From Fuerstiella sp. (GTDB taxonomy: Bacteria; Planctomycetota; Planctomycetia; Planctomycetales; Planctomycetaceae), in assembly GCA_029245955.1 (NCBI GenBank), contig JAQWOH010000018.1, forward strand, positions 1 to 50,815: 50,815 bases of DNA, given 5' to 3'. The notes under the pieces were generated by a model. It saw only the letters and a list, made by a program, of their open reading frames with translations. It was not told the DNA's origin and searched no databases. The translations under genes and the position numbers were made by a program. This document shows, one piece after another, positions 17,647-26,782 of the stretch (its first letter is position 1; every line of letters starts with the position of its first letter).

Positions 17647-19419
17647 GTGCATGAATACAAGAACGGTTCCGTTGGATTTCCGCGACTGACAGAAGCTTTC
17701 CTTACGCAGGCGGTAAGAAGCCTGACCGTCGGTTTGATCGCTGTGACGATGTATGACATGACGCGCGCCGACGTCCGCGTACCGGGGCTTTTCAGCAACG
17801 GTATGGTGCTTCAGCAACAGACGAGTAACGCTGTCTGGGGTTTCGCGGCACCCGGTGAGCGAGTGACAGTGAAGGCCAGTTGGGGGGCCGATGCCAAGAC
17901 TGTGGCCGACGACAGCGGTGACTGGCGTGTGATGTTGAAGACGCCGGCACACGGTACGGGACATTCCCTGGTGGTCAGCGGTCGAAATATCCTCAACATA
18001 CAGAACGTGGCCATTGGAGAAGTCTGGTTGTGTGCCGGGCAGTCGAACATGGGCTGGAAGCTGGGCAGCACGTTCGGCAGTGAAGAGGAAGCTGCGGCCG
18101 CGAACGCGCCGGATCTCCGTATTTTTGTATCACAGCGCGAACACTGGCACGAGCCATTGAAGCAATCGCGGGACCGCCTGGCGAAGTGGTCGCCGTGCAA
18201 CCCCCAAACGGCGGCAGTGACGTCTGCTGTTTCGTATTACTTCGGGCGGACGCTGCAGCGCGCTCTCAACATTCCTGTTGGCATTATTGTTCAGGCTTAC
18301 GCGGGGACCCCGATTGAAGGCTGGATGCCGAAGGATGTCCAGGCAGACGATCCCAGAATGACCGCTGCTATTGAAGATATGGAAAGACGGTCGCGGCGAT
18401 ACCCGGTCAAGGATGCACTCGAGACGTTCCGGAACGAGCTGATCGTGTACAACAGAAAGATCGACGCTGGGGAAACGATGAAGAACCAGTTTCGAGTACT
18501 GCAGCCGCCCTTCATTACCAAACCGGCAACGCTGGGTCATCAATATCCGTCGCATATCTTCAACGCCATGATTCATCCCGTGAGGCCCTTCGGAATCAAA
18601 GGGATGATCTGGTATCAGGGCGAAAGGAATTCGAAGAACGTTCCGCAGGCACTCAACTATCGCAGACAATTGGCAAAGCTGATCGGTTATTACCGTTCGT
18701 CGTGGCACGAATTGTCGGAAGGCAATGTGGCGAGGGATTTCCCCTTCTACTTCACTCAGCTTCCCAGCTGGCATGCGCCGCAGCAGAAGCCGGTCGAAGG
18801 TCTTGAGGCGCCGTGGGTAGTGAATCGGGAAATGATGAGACTGGTGACCTCAGATGTCGACAACACAGGTATGGCTGTAGCAATTGACACGGGCGACGAG
18901 ATCGCGCTGCATCCGCAGAATAAGAAGCCGATCGGAATTCGGCACGCGTACATGGCGTTGGCACGAACGTACGGAAGACCGAATGTGAGTACCGGCCCGC
19001 AATTCCTGAGTCAGACGACTCAGGGCGGCCGCATCGTACTAAAATTCGATTCTGTCGGCACCGGTCTTGTTTCCGCCAGGCCCGGCAAGTTGAATTCGTT
19101 CGCGATCGCGGGACCGGACATGCAGTGGCACTGGGCTGACGCGGTGATCGAGGGTGGCACAGTGGTTGTCTCGTCGCCGGAGATTCAACAGCCTGTCGCC
19201 GTCCGCTATGCGTGGGCCATGAATCCTTCGCAACGGAACCTGCTGTACAACGCAGAAGGCTTTCCGGCATCGCCCTTCCGTACGGACAGCGGGCCGCTCT
19301 TTGACGCCGATCGAGACGAAGTGGTGGAAGTTGTTAAACCGAAAAAGCCGGAAGGCTACCAGTCCACGGACTGGGCACGACCCGCAATCACGGTGACGCT
19401 GCAGCCTGAAAACCAATAG
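17647..19419 (+). CDS. Sialate O-acetylesterase-like SGNH hydrolase, exported
   Basis: The frame begins at a GTG at 17647 (MHEYKNGSVGF) and yields 590 residues; a hydrophobic segment at about 20-38 acts as signal peptide, and an internal ATG near 17751 is too late to keep it. Residues 45-120 form the N-terminal beta domain (GMVLQQQ, WGFAAPGERVTV). Residues 131-135 are GQSNM with nucleophile Ser133, residues 322-326 are WYQGE, and Asp417 and His422 in DEIALHP match the catalytic Asp/His block of the family, followed by IRHAYMALARTYG. The C-terminal part (450-560) is a beta-rich domain. Such enzymes remove O-acetyl groups from sialic acids or hemicellulose; in this organism an algal or host glycan is the likely substrate. 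Full length, no frameshift. Confidence 0.92.
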   Translation: MHEYKNGSVGFPRLTEAFLTQAVRSLTVGLIAVTMYDMTRADVRVPGLFSNGMVLQQQTSNAVWGFAAPGERVTVKASWGADAKTVADDSGDWRVMLKTPAHGTGHSLVVSGRNILNIQNVAIGEVWLCAGQSNMGWKLGSTFGSEEEAAAANAPDLRIFVSQREHWHEPLKQSRDRLAKWSPCNPQTAAVTSAVSYYFGRTLQRALNIPVGIIVQAYAGTPIEGWMPKDVQADDPRMTAAIEDMERRSRRYPVKDALETFRNELIVYNRKIDAGETMKNQFRVLQPPFITKPATLGHQYPSHIFNAMIHPVRPFGIKGMIWYQGERNSKNVPQALNYRRQLAKLIGYYRSSWHELSEGNVARDFPFYFTQLPSWHAPQQKPVEGLEAPWVVNREMMRLVTSDVDNTGMAVAIDTGDEIALHPQNKKPIGIRHAYMALARTYGRPNVSTGPQFLSQTTQGGRIVLKFDSVGTGLVSARPGKLNSFAIAGPDMQWHWADAVIEGGTVVVSSPEIQQPVAVRYAWAMNPSQRNLLYNAEGFPASPFRTDSGPLFDADRDEVVEVVKPKKPEGYQSTDWARPAITVTLQPENQ

Positions 19420-19739
19420 GGCAATGGGGTGGCCGTTCGCGACCGCAGATTTCAAACGCTGACGAAGCGGGGTACGTCACTCGCTCGATTTCTGCTGATG
19501 ACCAGACTATAAACGTTGCAGTCAATATGCCGTGTCGTTTGTCCGGCGGGATGTTGCGACACGTAGCGCGTGCGAGCATGGAACAGACACTTTTGCCGCG
19601 TTGAGTCGGGTGCTTTCGGAGAACAACGTATTTTCCGGAACGGACTGAGGAATTCCGGTGAAGTGGGCAGTTTGTCCGTTCACATGATACATCTGTTGAA
19701 CGTCTATTACATAGGAGCCCGTGAGGGCAGGAGTTTGAA
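19420..19739. other. Intergenic region, upstream of the Gfo/Idh/MocA gene
   Basis: About 320 bases without a gene. It contains the strong ribosome-binding site of the downstream gene (AGGAG-type sequence within GGGCAGGAGTTTGAAATG). The A/T-rich segment at about 19675-19710 (TTCACATGATACATCTGTTG) could hold its promoter. No terminator hairpin was recognised behind the esterase gene. Confidence 0.45.
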
Positions 19740-20855
19740 ATGAGTCAAGTGAATATTGCGATGATCGGCCTTGGTTTTGGCGCCGAATTTATTCCCATTT
19801 ATCAGGCACACCCCAACGCTAACGTTGCGGCACTGTGCCGTCGCAACGAAGCCGAGCTGAACAAGTGTGCCGATCAATTCGGCATTGAAAAGCGATACAC
19901 AAATTACGACGACGTGCTGGCCGATCCGGACATCGACTACGTGCACATTAACAGTCCGATTGCCGATCACGCATGGATGTCGCTGAAGGCTCTGGACGCC
20001 GGTAAACACGTGATGTGCACCGTGCCGATGGCGACCACCATTGATGAGTGTCGTCAGATCGTCGAAAAGGTCCAAGATACAGGGCTGAAATACATGATGG
20101 CGGAAACCGTCGTGTACAGTCGTGAGTTTCTATTCATCAAGGATCTGTATGACAAGGGCGAACTCGGCAAAATTCAGCACGTCGCAGCCTCACATCCGCA
20201 GGATATGGACGGCTGGCCGAGTTACTGGGAAGAGATGATCCCCATGCATTATGCGACGCATGTGGTGAGTCCCTGTCTGGGGTTGATGAACTCGCTGGCG
20301 GAACAGGTCAGTTGCTTTGGCTCCGGAACTGTCCGCGACGACATCGCTCAGAAGTCCGGGAATAAGTTCGCTGTGGAATCCTGTCATATCAAGCTGAAGG
20401 ACAGCGATGTGACCGCCCATATCTGGAGGTGTCTGTATGACGTGGCTCGACAGTACAGAGAGAGCTTTGACGTGTACGGCACGAAGAAGAGTTTCGAGTG
20501 GACACTGATCGAAAACGAGCCGCACGTGCTGCATACTGCTAAGAAACCGGAGAATGAAATCGCGGAGAATATCGAAGTGACGGACTTCGCCCATCTGCTG
20601 CCGGCAGAAATTCAGCGGTTCACTCAGGCACAGGAAATTCATGACGCTGACCACCTGAGCTTTCTTCAGGGCGGAGGGCACGGCGGATCGCATCCACATC
20701 TCGCTGATGAAATGATCAGCTCACTGCTGGAAGACCGTGACCCGCGTCCCAACGCTGTTACCAGTGCGAACTGGACGTGTGTCGGGATCTGTGCACATGA
20801 GTCCGCCGAAAAAGGTGGTGAAATTGTGAAACTGCCGGAATTTACACTGGGGTAA
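19740..20855 (+). CDS. Gfo/Idh/MocA-family oxidoreductase with a TVP in place of the EKP motif
   Basis: The ATG at 19740 follows GGCAGGAG at good spacing; 371 residues. Residues 6-17 (IAMIGLGFGAEF) form the Rossmann nucleotide-binding loop, and the domain runs to about residue 125; the C-terminal substrate-binding domain follows (EFLFIKDLYDKGELGKIQHVAASHPQ). Where most members read EKP, this one reads CTVPMA at residues 93-98, so the lysine normally invoked in catalysis and cofactor placement is replaced by valine at 95. Catalytic-domain histidines (HYATHVVSP) are still there. The likely activity is NAD(P)-dependent oxidation or reduction of a sugar or inositol derivative, though loss of the lysine may indicate altered chemistry. 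The next gene starts 44 bases downstream on the same strand, so it may lead a three-gene operon. Confidence 0.9.
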   Translation: MSQVNIAMIGLGFGAEFIPIYQAHPNANVAALCRRNEAELNKCADQFGIEKRYTNYDDVLADPDIDYVHINSPIADHAWMSLKALDAGKHVMCTVPMATTIDECRQIVEKVQDTGLKYMMAETVVYSREFLFIKDLYDKGELGKIQHVAASHPQDMDGWPSYWEEMIPMHYATHVVSPCLGLMNSLAEQVSCFGSGTVRDDIAQKSGNKFAVESCHIKLKDSDVTAHIWRCLYDVARQYRESFDVYGTKKSFEWTLIENEPHVLHTAKKPENEIAENIEVTDFAHLLPAEIQRFTQAQEIHDADHLSFLQGGGHGGSHPHLADEMISSLLEDRDPRPNAVTSANWTCVGICAHESAEKGGEIVKLPEFTLG

Positions 20856-20899
20856 TACCACTTCGGTCGGGGAACGGTCAGCGACTGGACGTGTTGACC

Positions 20900-22021
20900 A
20901 TGAGTGTTTCTCTCAGTGGACCACTGAATTGCACGGATCGAAGTAGAGAATCGATGCACGACTTCCCGCCTCCCCTCTGGCCCCCGTCGAACTATCCTGT
21001 CAGTGATACGTCGTACTGGATGGTGGCCGTCGCGGTTCTCTTGTCTGTGTGTTCCATACGCGTGAGCGGCGGGCAGCGAAGCCGCATTGCCTGGAGTGCT
21101 GCATCTTCCTTCGTTTTCCTGTCTCCCTTTTGGGGAGACAGGCATCGGTCGATGCTGCCCGGAACTCGGCAAATCGAAATGCTGCTCCTGGGTCTCATTC
21201 TGCTGGTCTGTCTGCAGGCGAATGTGCGTGCGATTCTGAATCATCGAAAGCAGGCCGGCCTGGAGTTGCGGTGGATCGGACTGCAGTATCCACTAGGGGG
21301 CATTGCAATTGGTATGGTGCTGGCGGTGTGTGCGACACCGCCGGCTGTCTCAATGGCCCGTGAAGGGGCAGCGCGAACCATGTGTAAGAACAATCTCAAG
21401 CAAATCGGCCTGGCGTTACACGCTTATCATGATGTTGAGAGATCGTTTCCGATGGCCTCTGTTTCCGATAACCAGCGTTCCTGGCGTGTAACCATTTTGC
21501 CTCATCTGGATGCGGCAGATCTTTATCAACGTTATGATCAGAACCGTGCTTGGGATTCAGCAATAAACAGTCCACTGGCAGAAGAACGAGTAGGGGCATT
21601 CGATTGTGCTTTTCGTCCGGATCCGTTCGACGAACGTGATCGATTCCTGTCAGCCTACGCTGCAATCGTCGGGCCAGGTGCCGCATTTGATCCGGAAAGG
21701 TCTGTGACGATTGCATCGTTTACGGACGGTTTGTCAAACACCATAATGGTGACTGAAGCCTGCGGAAAACGAATCGTCTGGACGGAGCCGCGCGACGTCA
21801 GCATTGACCAGGATGCTTTGCGGGCCAATGCTCCGGGTCTTCAACTTCACCAGTCCAGCGGCATTCTGTCCTCGTATCATCAGGGCGGAGCTCAGGTGCT
21901 GCTGGCGGACGGTTCGGTCCGATTCGTTAGTCAGAATCTGGACATCAGTACCATGCAGGAATTGGTCACGAGAAACGCGGGACAGTCTTCCGGTCAGCAA
22001 CAACTTCAATTCGGATTTTGA
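20900..22021 (+). CDS. DUF1559-domain protein with multi-span membrane N terminus
   Basis: The start is uncertain: ATG 20900 gives 373 residues, ATG 20954 (MHDFPPPLW) is a good alternative. The C-terminal 230 residues are a clear DUF1559 domain: CKNNLKQIGLALHAYHD, a WRVTILPHLDAADLYQRYD block, a SFTDGLSNTIMVTE block and the ending HQGGAQVLLADGSVRFVSQNLD. Most DUF1559 proteins begin with a type-IV-pilin-like GFTLIELLVVIAII leader; this one lacks it and instead has about four hydrophobic segments (YWMVAVAVLLSVCSI, FVFLSPFWG, IEMLLLGLILLVCLQA, GIAIGMVLAVCATPPAV) before the domain. It would therefore be a fixed inner-membrane protein and not a processed pseudopilin. The next gene begins 32 bases downstream. 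Confidence 0.88.
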   Translation: MSVSLSGPLNCTDRSRESMHDFPPPLWPPSNYPVSDTSYWMVAVAVLLSVCSIRVSGGQRSRIAWSAASSFVFLSPFWGDRHRSMLPGTRQIEMLLLGLILLVCLQANVRAILNHRKQAGLELRWIGLQYPLGGIAIGMVLAVCATPPAVSMAREGAARTMCKNNLKQIGLALHAYHDVERSFPMASVSDNQRSWRVTILPHLDAADLYQRYDQNRAWDSAINSPLAEERVGAFDCAFRPDPFDERDRFLSAYAAIVGPGAAFDPERSVTIASFTDGLSNTIMVTEACGKRIVWTEPRDVSIDQDALRANAPGLQLHQSSGILSSYHQGGAQVLLADGSVRFVSQNLDISTMQELVTRNAGQSSGQQQLQFGF

Positions 22022-22053
22022 GTGTTCGTCTCCTAATACGTTGGAATCCGGAA

Positions 22054-25000
22054 ATGCAATTTTCTGCAATTCTTCGATCGCTTCACCTAGCTCTACTTCT
22101 GCCCATTGTAACCGCACATTCCGGTTCCATGGCCAACGCCGCGGACCTGCAGTTGTTGTTTATGGGCGATAATGGCCATCATCGGCCCGAAGCTCGGTTT
22201 CAGGAACTGGCTCCTGCGCTGGCCGACCGCGGTGTCGATCTGAAGTACACGGACCGGATGGAGGATCTGAACGCTGAGACGCTGAAACAGTTCGACGGTC
22301 TGGTACTGTATGCCAACATCGACCGCATCACGGAAACGCAGGCGAACGTCGTGCTGGAATATGTCGACAGCGGCAGGGCGTTTGTGCCACTGCACTGTGC
22401 GACCTTCTGCTGGCGGAATAATGCGGACATGGTGGCGTTGATGGGAGGTCAGTTTCAGCGGCACGGCGGTCAGGTATTTACCACTCAAATCGCTGCCGCC
22501 GAACACCCTGTCATGAAAGGCTACGATAGTTTCACCAGTTGGGACGAAACGTACATTCACCATCTGCACAACGAACAGAATCGCACGGTACTGGAATATC
22601 GCGTTAAGGGTGACCAGGCAGAAGGCAACGACCGAGAGCCGTGGACGTGGGTGAGAACTCACGGGAAAGGTCGAGTGTTCTACACGGCGTGGGGACACGA
22701 TCAGCGAACGTTTTCAAATCCGGGATTTCATAATCTGGTGGAACGAGGCATCCGCTGGGCATGTGGTGATGATCCCGGAAAAGTCCCGGCCTTCAGCGAT
22801 CCGGATACTTTTGCTGTTCCGGACATGACGGCATTGCGCACCGATACAGCTGACTTCGAGTTTGTTGAGGTCGGTCCGAAGATTCCGAACTACACCCCCG
22901 GCCAACGGTGGGGAGTACAGGGCAAGCCGCGAACAACGATGCAGAAGCCTCTTCCTGCGGAAGAATCGATTAAGCATTTTGCCACTCCGGAAGGCATGGC
23001 TGTGAGGCTGTACGCCGACGAACGAAACTTCCACGCCAAACCCATCGCAATGAACTGGGATGAACGCGGTCGATTGTGGATCTGTGAGACATTGGATTAC
23101 CCAAATGAACTCGGTGCTAACCGTGACCGTATTCGTATCTGTGAAGATTCGGACGGTGATCACGTGGCGGACAAGTTCACCGTCTTTGCCGAAGGTCTCA
23201 GTATTCCAACGGCGATCGTGATCTTTCGGGGTGGCGCAGTGGTGCAGAACGGAACGGAAACGATCTATCTGAAAGATACCGACGGTGACGACGTCGCCGA
23301 CGAAAAGACGACGTTAATCAGCAACTGGATGCTGGGCGATACTCACGGTGGTGTCAGTAATTTTCGTTACGGTCTGGACAACTGGGTATGGGCGATGCAG
23401 GGATACAACAACAGCACACCCCATGTTGACGGCCAGCCGATGCAGACATTCCGTATGGGCTTCTGGCGCTTCAAACTATCGCAGACCGATCCTCCGAAGG
23501 TGACCGACCTGGAGTTCATCCGTTCCAGTAACAACAACACCTGGGGCCTGGGGTTCAGCGAAGACGGACTGGTCTTTGGTTCGACAGCAAATCATAACCC
23601 CAGCATGTTTGTGCCGATTCCGAATCGTTATTACGAACAGGTGCGTGGTTGGGCGCCGTCGACACTGGGGACCATTGCGGACACCTATAAGTTTCAGCCG
23701 ATCACGGAAAACGTGCGACAGGTCGATCAGTTTGGTGGCTATACCGCGGGAGCAGGGCACGCGTTGTATACAGCGCGCGCCTTTCCGCAGCAGTGGTGGA
23801 ACCGGACGGCATTCGTATGTGGCCCGACAGGGCACCTTGTGGGTACGTTTGTGCTGCGCCGCGACGGAGCCAGTTACGCGTCCACAAGCCCCGTCAACCT
23901 GCTGGCTAGTGATGACGAATGGAGTGCTCCCATCATGGCGGAAGTCGGTCCTGATGGAGCCGTCTGGGTGCTGGATTGGTACAATTATATTGTGCAGCAC
24001 AATCCCACGCCGCAGGGATTTGAAACCGGAAAAGGCAATGCTTACGTCAGTGATCTGCGAGACAAGAAACACGGCCGTGTCTATCGCGTTGTGGCGACGG
24101 ACGCCCAGGCAGGACGGGAATCTGATGCAGGCGACGTGCTGCACGAATACTCAGGCCTGACGGCGGCATCTGACACAGTTCTGGTCAGCACACTTAAACA
24201 CCCGTCCATGCTCTGGCGGCTGCAGGCTCAGCGACTGTTGCTGGAGCGTGGTGCGTCTGAGACAGTACCGGCACTCGTGCAATTGGTGATGGATTCGTCG
24301 GTTGACGCAGTTGGGCTGAATGTGGGCGCGATTCATGCGTTGCATACGTTGAACGGTCTGGGGGCTGTGGCGGCAGATCGGGAAGTGCGAAACGTCGTTG
24401 AGCGTGCTCTGCGTCATCCGTCACACGGAGTCCGCAGGAACGCGCTCAGCGTACTGCCGGCGTCCAGTGATGGACTGCGAGCAATTCTGAAAGCGGCGGA
24501 TGTGTTGTTGGAGGAATCAGACGAGCTGGTGCAGCTGCATGCGATCCTGCGAATTGCAGACATGCCTTCATCAGAGACTGCCGGACAACTGGTGGCGGAC
24601 TTTGCCCGCACTGCTCACGATTCTGTCATCATTGAGGCCGCCATAAGTGCTGCCGCTGCGCATGCGTTTCCGTACCTGAAGGCCGTGTCGGGGCAGGCGG
24701 TCCCTGGAAATAATATCCGGATTGCAGGGCAGATAGCCGAACATTTGGGCCGAGGCAATTTATCTGCCAACCAGCTGGAACAGGTCGTTGCGAGTCTGCA
24801 GGCTACTGACGGTGCTGTCGTGGACGCCGTACTTGATGGATTGACCAGTGGAATACCGACGGACTTCGAAGTCAAAACAACGGCTGCGTTTGATACGGTG
24901 CTGGTGAGTCTGCTGAAGAAAGGCAATTCGGGAACAAAAAGCCGGCTGGTTCGGCTGGCAACACAATGCGGGACAAAAGCACTGGATGCTCATACTGAGG

Positions 25001-26466
25001 AAATTGTTAAGTCTCTGCTGGACACTGTTGCGGACGTGAAGATCGATGATGAGGGACGTGTGGCGGCAGCACGCGATGTTGTCGGCTTTCGGTCTGACGA
25101 CGATGACGTGGCTCGGCAGATCGTCGATCAGCTGAGTGCTCAGCTTGCACCACAGTTGGGGTTGCGTTTCCTGCAGACGCTGGCTCTCTGTAAGAGTCCG
25201 GCCGCCGGTGACATTATTGTGAAAAAAATCCCTGGGTTGACGCCGGCACTGAAGTCAGCGGCAATCAGTATTTTGTTGAGTCGCCCGAAATGGGTTCAGG
25301 CATTACTGCAGGGCGTGGAATCACATGTCCTGGAACTGAGCGATCTGTCGCTGGACCAGAAACAGGCACTGCGAAGTTTTCCTGACCGGCAACTGCAACG
25401 GCAGGCAGAAAAACTGCTGGCCATGGGCGGAGGCCTGCCGGACGCTGACCGTGACAAAGTGCTGAAGTCCCTGCTGCACCTGACGGACAGGCAAGGCAGT
25501 GTTGATTCCGGTCGGGAGATGTTCAAAAAACACTGTTCCAAATGCCACATGCATGGTGAGATGGGGAAGGCCATCGGTCCCAACCTCACCGGTATGGCTG
25601 TGCATCCCAAAGCGGAACTACTGACGCATATCATTGATCCGTCGCGCAGCGTGGAAGGCAACTTTCGCATCTATACTGTTGTTCGCAGGGATGGGCGTGT
25701 GGCCAACGGCATGCTGTCTGCCGAGACTCGCACCAGCATTACGCTGATCGATACGGAAGCGAAGGAAATCAGCATTCAGCGTGACGACATTGAAGAACTA
25801 TTGGCGTCTCGCAAGTCTCTGATGCCCGAAGGGTTTGAAAAGCAGGCGACTGAAGAGGATATCGCGAATCTGCTGCAGTTTCTGACAAACAAGGGGCGGT
25901 ATGTCCCGATTCCGCTGGACCGTTATGCGACGGCCATCAGTACGAAAGGAATGTTTCACAACGGAGACAGTGGCCCGGACCGTGTTGTCTTTTCGGACTG
26001 GAAGCCAAAGGTGTTCAAGACCGTTCCGTTTGTGCTTACGGACCCACGTGGCAAGACGACGCCGAATATCATCCTTCTGAATGGCCCTCAGGGGCCCCTT
26101 CCGCCAAAGATGCCGAAGACTGTCTCACTGCCGTGCAACACAGCGGCCAAAGCCATTCATTTTCTCAGTGGTGTCGGTGGCTGGAGTCACCCGGCGTTCC
26201 AGGGGAAGACGGCATCCGTAACAGTTAGGCTGCACTACGCAGATCAGACAACAGAAGACCATGCTCTGCTGAACGGTGTGCACTTTGCAGACTATATTCG
26301 TCGAGTGGACGTACCGGGTAGCGAGTTCGCGTTTAACGTCCGGGGACAGCAGGTGCGGTTCCTGAGTGTGACACCGAAGCGCAGCGACAGGATCAACAGG
26401 ATCGAATTGCGGAAAGGTGATGACCCCACAGCGCCGATTGTGGTGGCAGTCACGATTGAACGCTGA
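22054..26466 (+). CDS. ThuA / PVC-type membrane-bound dehydrogenase / HEAT / cytochrome c fusion protein
   Basis: A TTG at 22018 overlaps the previous stop, but the ATG at 22054 gives a standard signal peptide (MQFSAILRSLHLALLLPIV), so I use it: 1470 residues. Residues about 33-235 are a ThuA-like domain (LLFMGDNGHHRPEAR, VPLHCATFCW, TWVRTHGKGRVFYTAWGHD). Residues about 310-690 are the TIGR02604-type dehydrogenase propeller (AMNWDERGRLWICETLDYP, CEDSDGDHVADKF, NLDGTVWVLDW-like VGPDGAVWVLDWYNY). Residues about 705-1130 are HEAT-like helices. Residues 1160-1165 are HCSKCH, a single c-type haem site, in a TIGR02603-type cytochrome domain ending near 1290. The last 170 residues are a beta domain resembling NPCBM-type carbohydrate binders. 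It is probably a periplasmic sugar dehydrogenase passing electrons to the attached haem; the substrate is unknown. Confidence 0.94.
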   Translation: MQFSAILRSLHLALLLPIVTAHSGSMANAADLQLLFMGDNGHHRPEARFQELAPALADRGVDLKYTDRMEDLNAETLKQFDGLVLYANIDRITETQANVVLEYVDSGRAFVPLHCATFCWRNNADMVALMGGQFQRHGGQVFTTQIAAAEHPVMKGYDSFTSWDETYIHHLHNEQNRTVLEYRVKGDQAEGNDREPWTWVRTHGKGRVFYTAWGHDQRTFSNPGFHNLVERGIRWACGDDPGKVPAFSDPDTFAVPDMTALRTDTADFEFVEVGPKIPNYTPGQRWGVQGKPRTTMQKPLPAEESIKHFATPEGMAVRLYADERNFHAKPIAMNWDERGRLWICETLDYPNELGANRDRIRICEDSDGDHVADKFTVFAEGLSIPTAIVIFRGGAVVQNGTETIYLKDTDGDDVADEKTTLISNWMLGDTHGGVSNFRYGLDNWVWAMQGYNNSTPHVDGQPMQTFRMGFWRFKLSQTDPPKVTDLEFIRSSNNNTWGLGFSEDGLVFGSTANHNPSMFVPIPNRYYEQVRGWAPSTLGTIADTYKFQPITENVRQVDQFGGYTAGAGHALYTARAFPQQWWNRTAFVCGPTGHLVGTFVLRRDGASYASTSPVNLLASDDEWSAPIMAEVGPDGAVWVLDWYNYIVQHNPTPQGFETGKGNAYVSDLRDKKHGRVYRVVATDAQAGRESDAGDVLHEYSGLTAASDTVLVSTLKHPSMLWRLQAQRLLLERGASETVPALVQLVMDSSVDAVGLNVGAIHALHTLNGLGAVAADREVRNVVERALRHPSHGVRRNALSVLPASSDGLRAILKAADVLLEESDELVQLHAILRIADMPSSETAGQLVADFARTAHDSVIIEAAISAAAAHAFPYLKAVSGQAVPGNNIRIAGQIAEHLGRGNLSANQLEQVVASLQATDGAVVDAVLDGLTSGIPTDFEVKTTAAFDTVLVSLLKKGNSGTKSRLVRLATQCGTKALDAHTEEIVKSLLDTVADVKIDDEGRVAAARDVVGFRSDDDDVARQIVDQLSAQLAPQLGLRFLQTLALCKSPAAGDIIVKKIPGLTPALKSAAISILLSRPKWVQALLQGVESHVLELSDLSLDQKQALRSFPDRQLQRQAEKLLAMGGGLPDADRDKVLKSLLHLTDRQGSVDSGREMFKKHCSKCHMHGEMGKAIGPNLTGMAVHPKAELLTHIIDPSRSVEGNFRIYTVVRRDGRVANGMLSAETRTSITLIDTEAKEISIQRDDIEELLASRKSLMPEGFEKQATEEDIANLLQFLTNKGRYVPIPLDRYATAISTKGMFHNGDSGPDRVVFSDWKPKVFKTVPFVLTDPRGKTTPNIILLNGPQGPLPPKMPKTVSLPCNTAAKAIHFLSGVGGWSHPAFQGKTASVTVRLHYADQTTEDHALLNGVHFADYIRRVDVPGSEFAFNVRGQQVRFLSVTPKRSDRINRIELRKGDDPTAPIVVAVTIER

Positions 26467-26782
26467 ACGCAGGGTTCAATACCCTGACGTCCGACATTGG
26501 AACACGCGTCGGATTGCCATGGGTTTTGAAACGGTGTGTCGCTGTGTTTGAGACGTGTGGCTCTGCGATTTGCAGGCGTCTGTAATACACCGTATTTCCT
26601 GAACATCACGCCGCCACAGAGCGGCATGTGCTGCGGAGGCATGCTGTTCGGAAGCAGTTTTGACAGTAAAAACGTTCAGGAAATGATTGTTTGCCGGAAA
26701 GGCTGTAACAAAACGGTTTTCTTCGCACTGAGGGTAATCAGACCTTTTGTTTGATCACTCAACGCCAATGCAGGAGAATGCC
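26467..26782. other. Intergenic region with two hairpins
   Basis: Just after the dehydrogenase stop codon CAGGGT and ACCCTG (26470-26486) form a 6-bp stem with a 5-base loop, but no T-run follows, so it is at best a weak terminator. A second short hairpin GCCGC/GCGGC lies near 26610-26626. The next gene has its own AGGAGA ribosome-binding site at 26771-26776. Confidence 0.45.

Noticed and set aside
18130..18774. 214-codon open frame on the minus strand
   Set aside because: Antisense to the sialate O-acetylesterase gene, which has its catalytic motifs in order on the plus strand.
23476..24144. 222-codon open frame on the minus strand
   Set aside because: Antisense to the dehydrogenase propeller region, whose motifs are unbroken on the plus strand.
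22018..26466. TTG start of the dehydrogenase fusion overlapping the DUF1559 stop
   Set aside because: The ATG at 22054 gives a normal signal peptide, while the TTG would add twelve residues in front of it.
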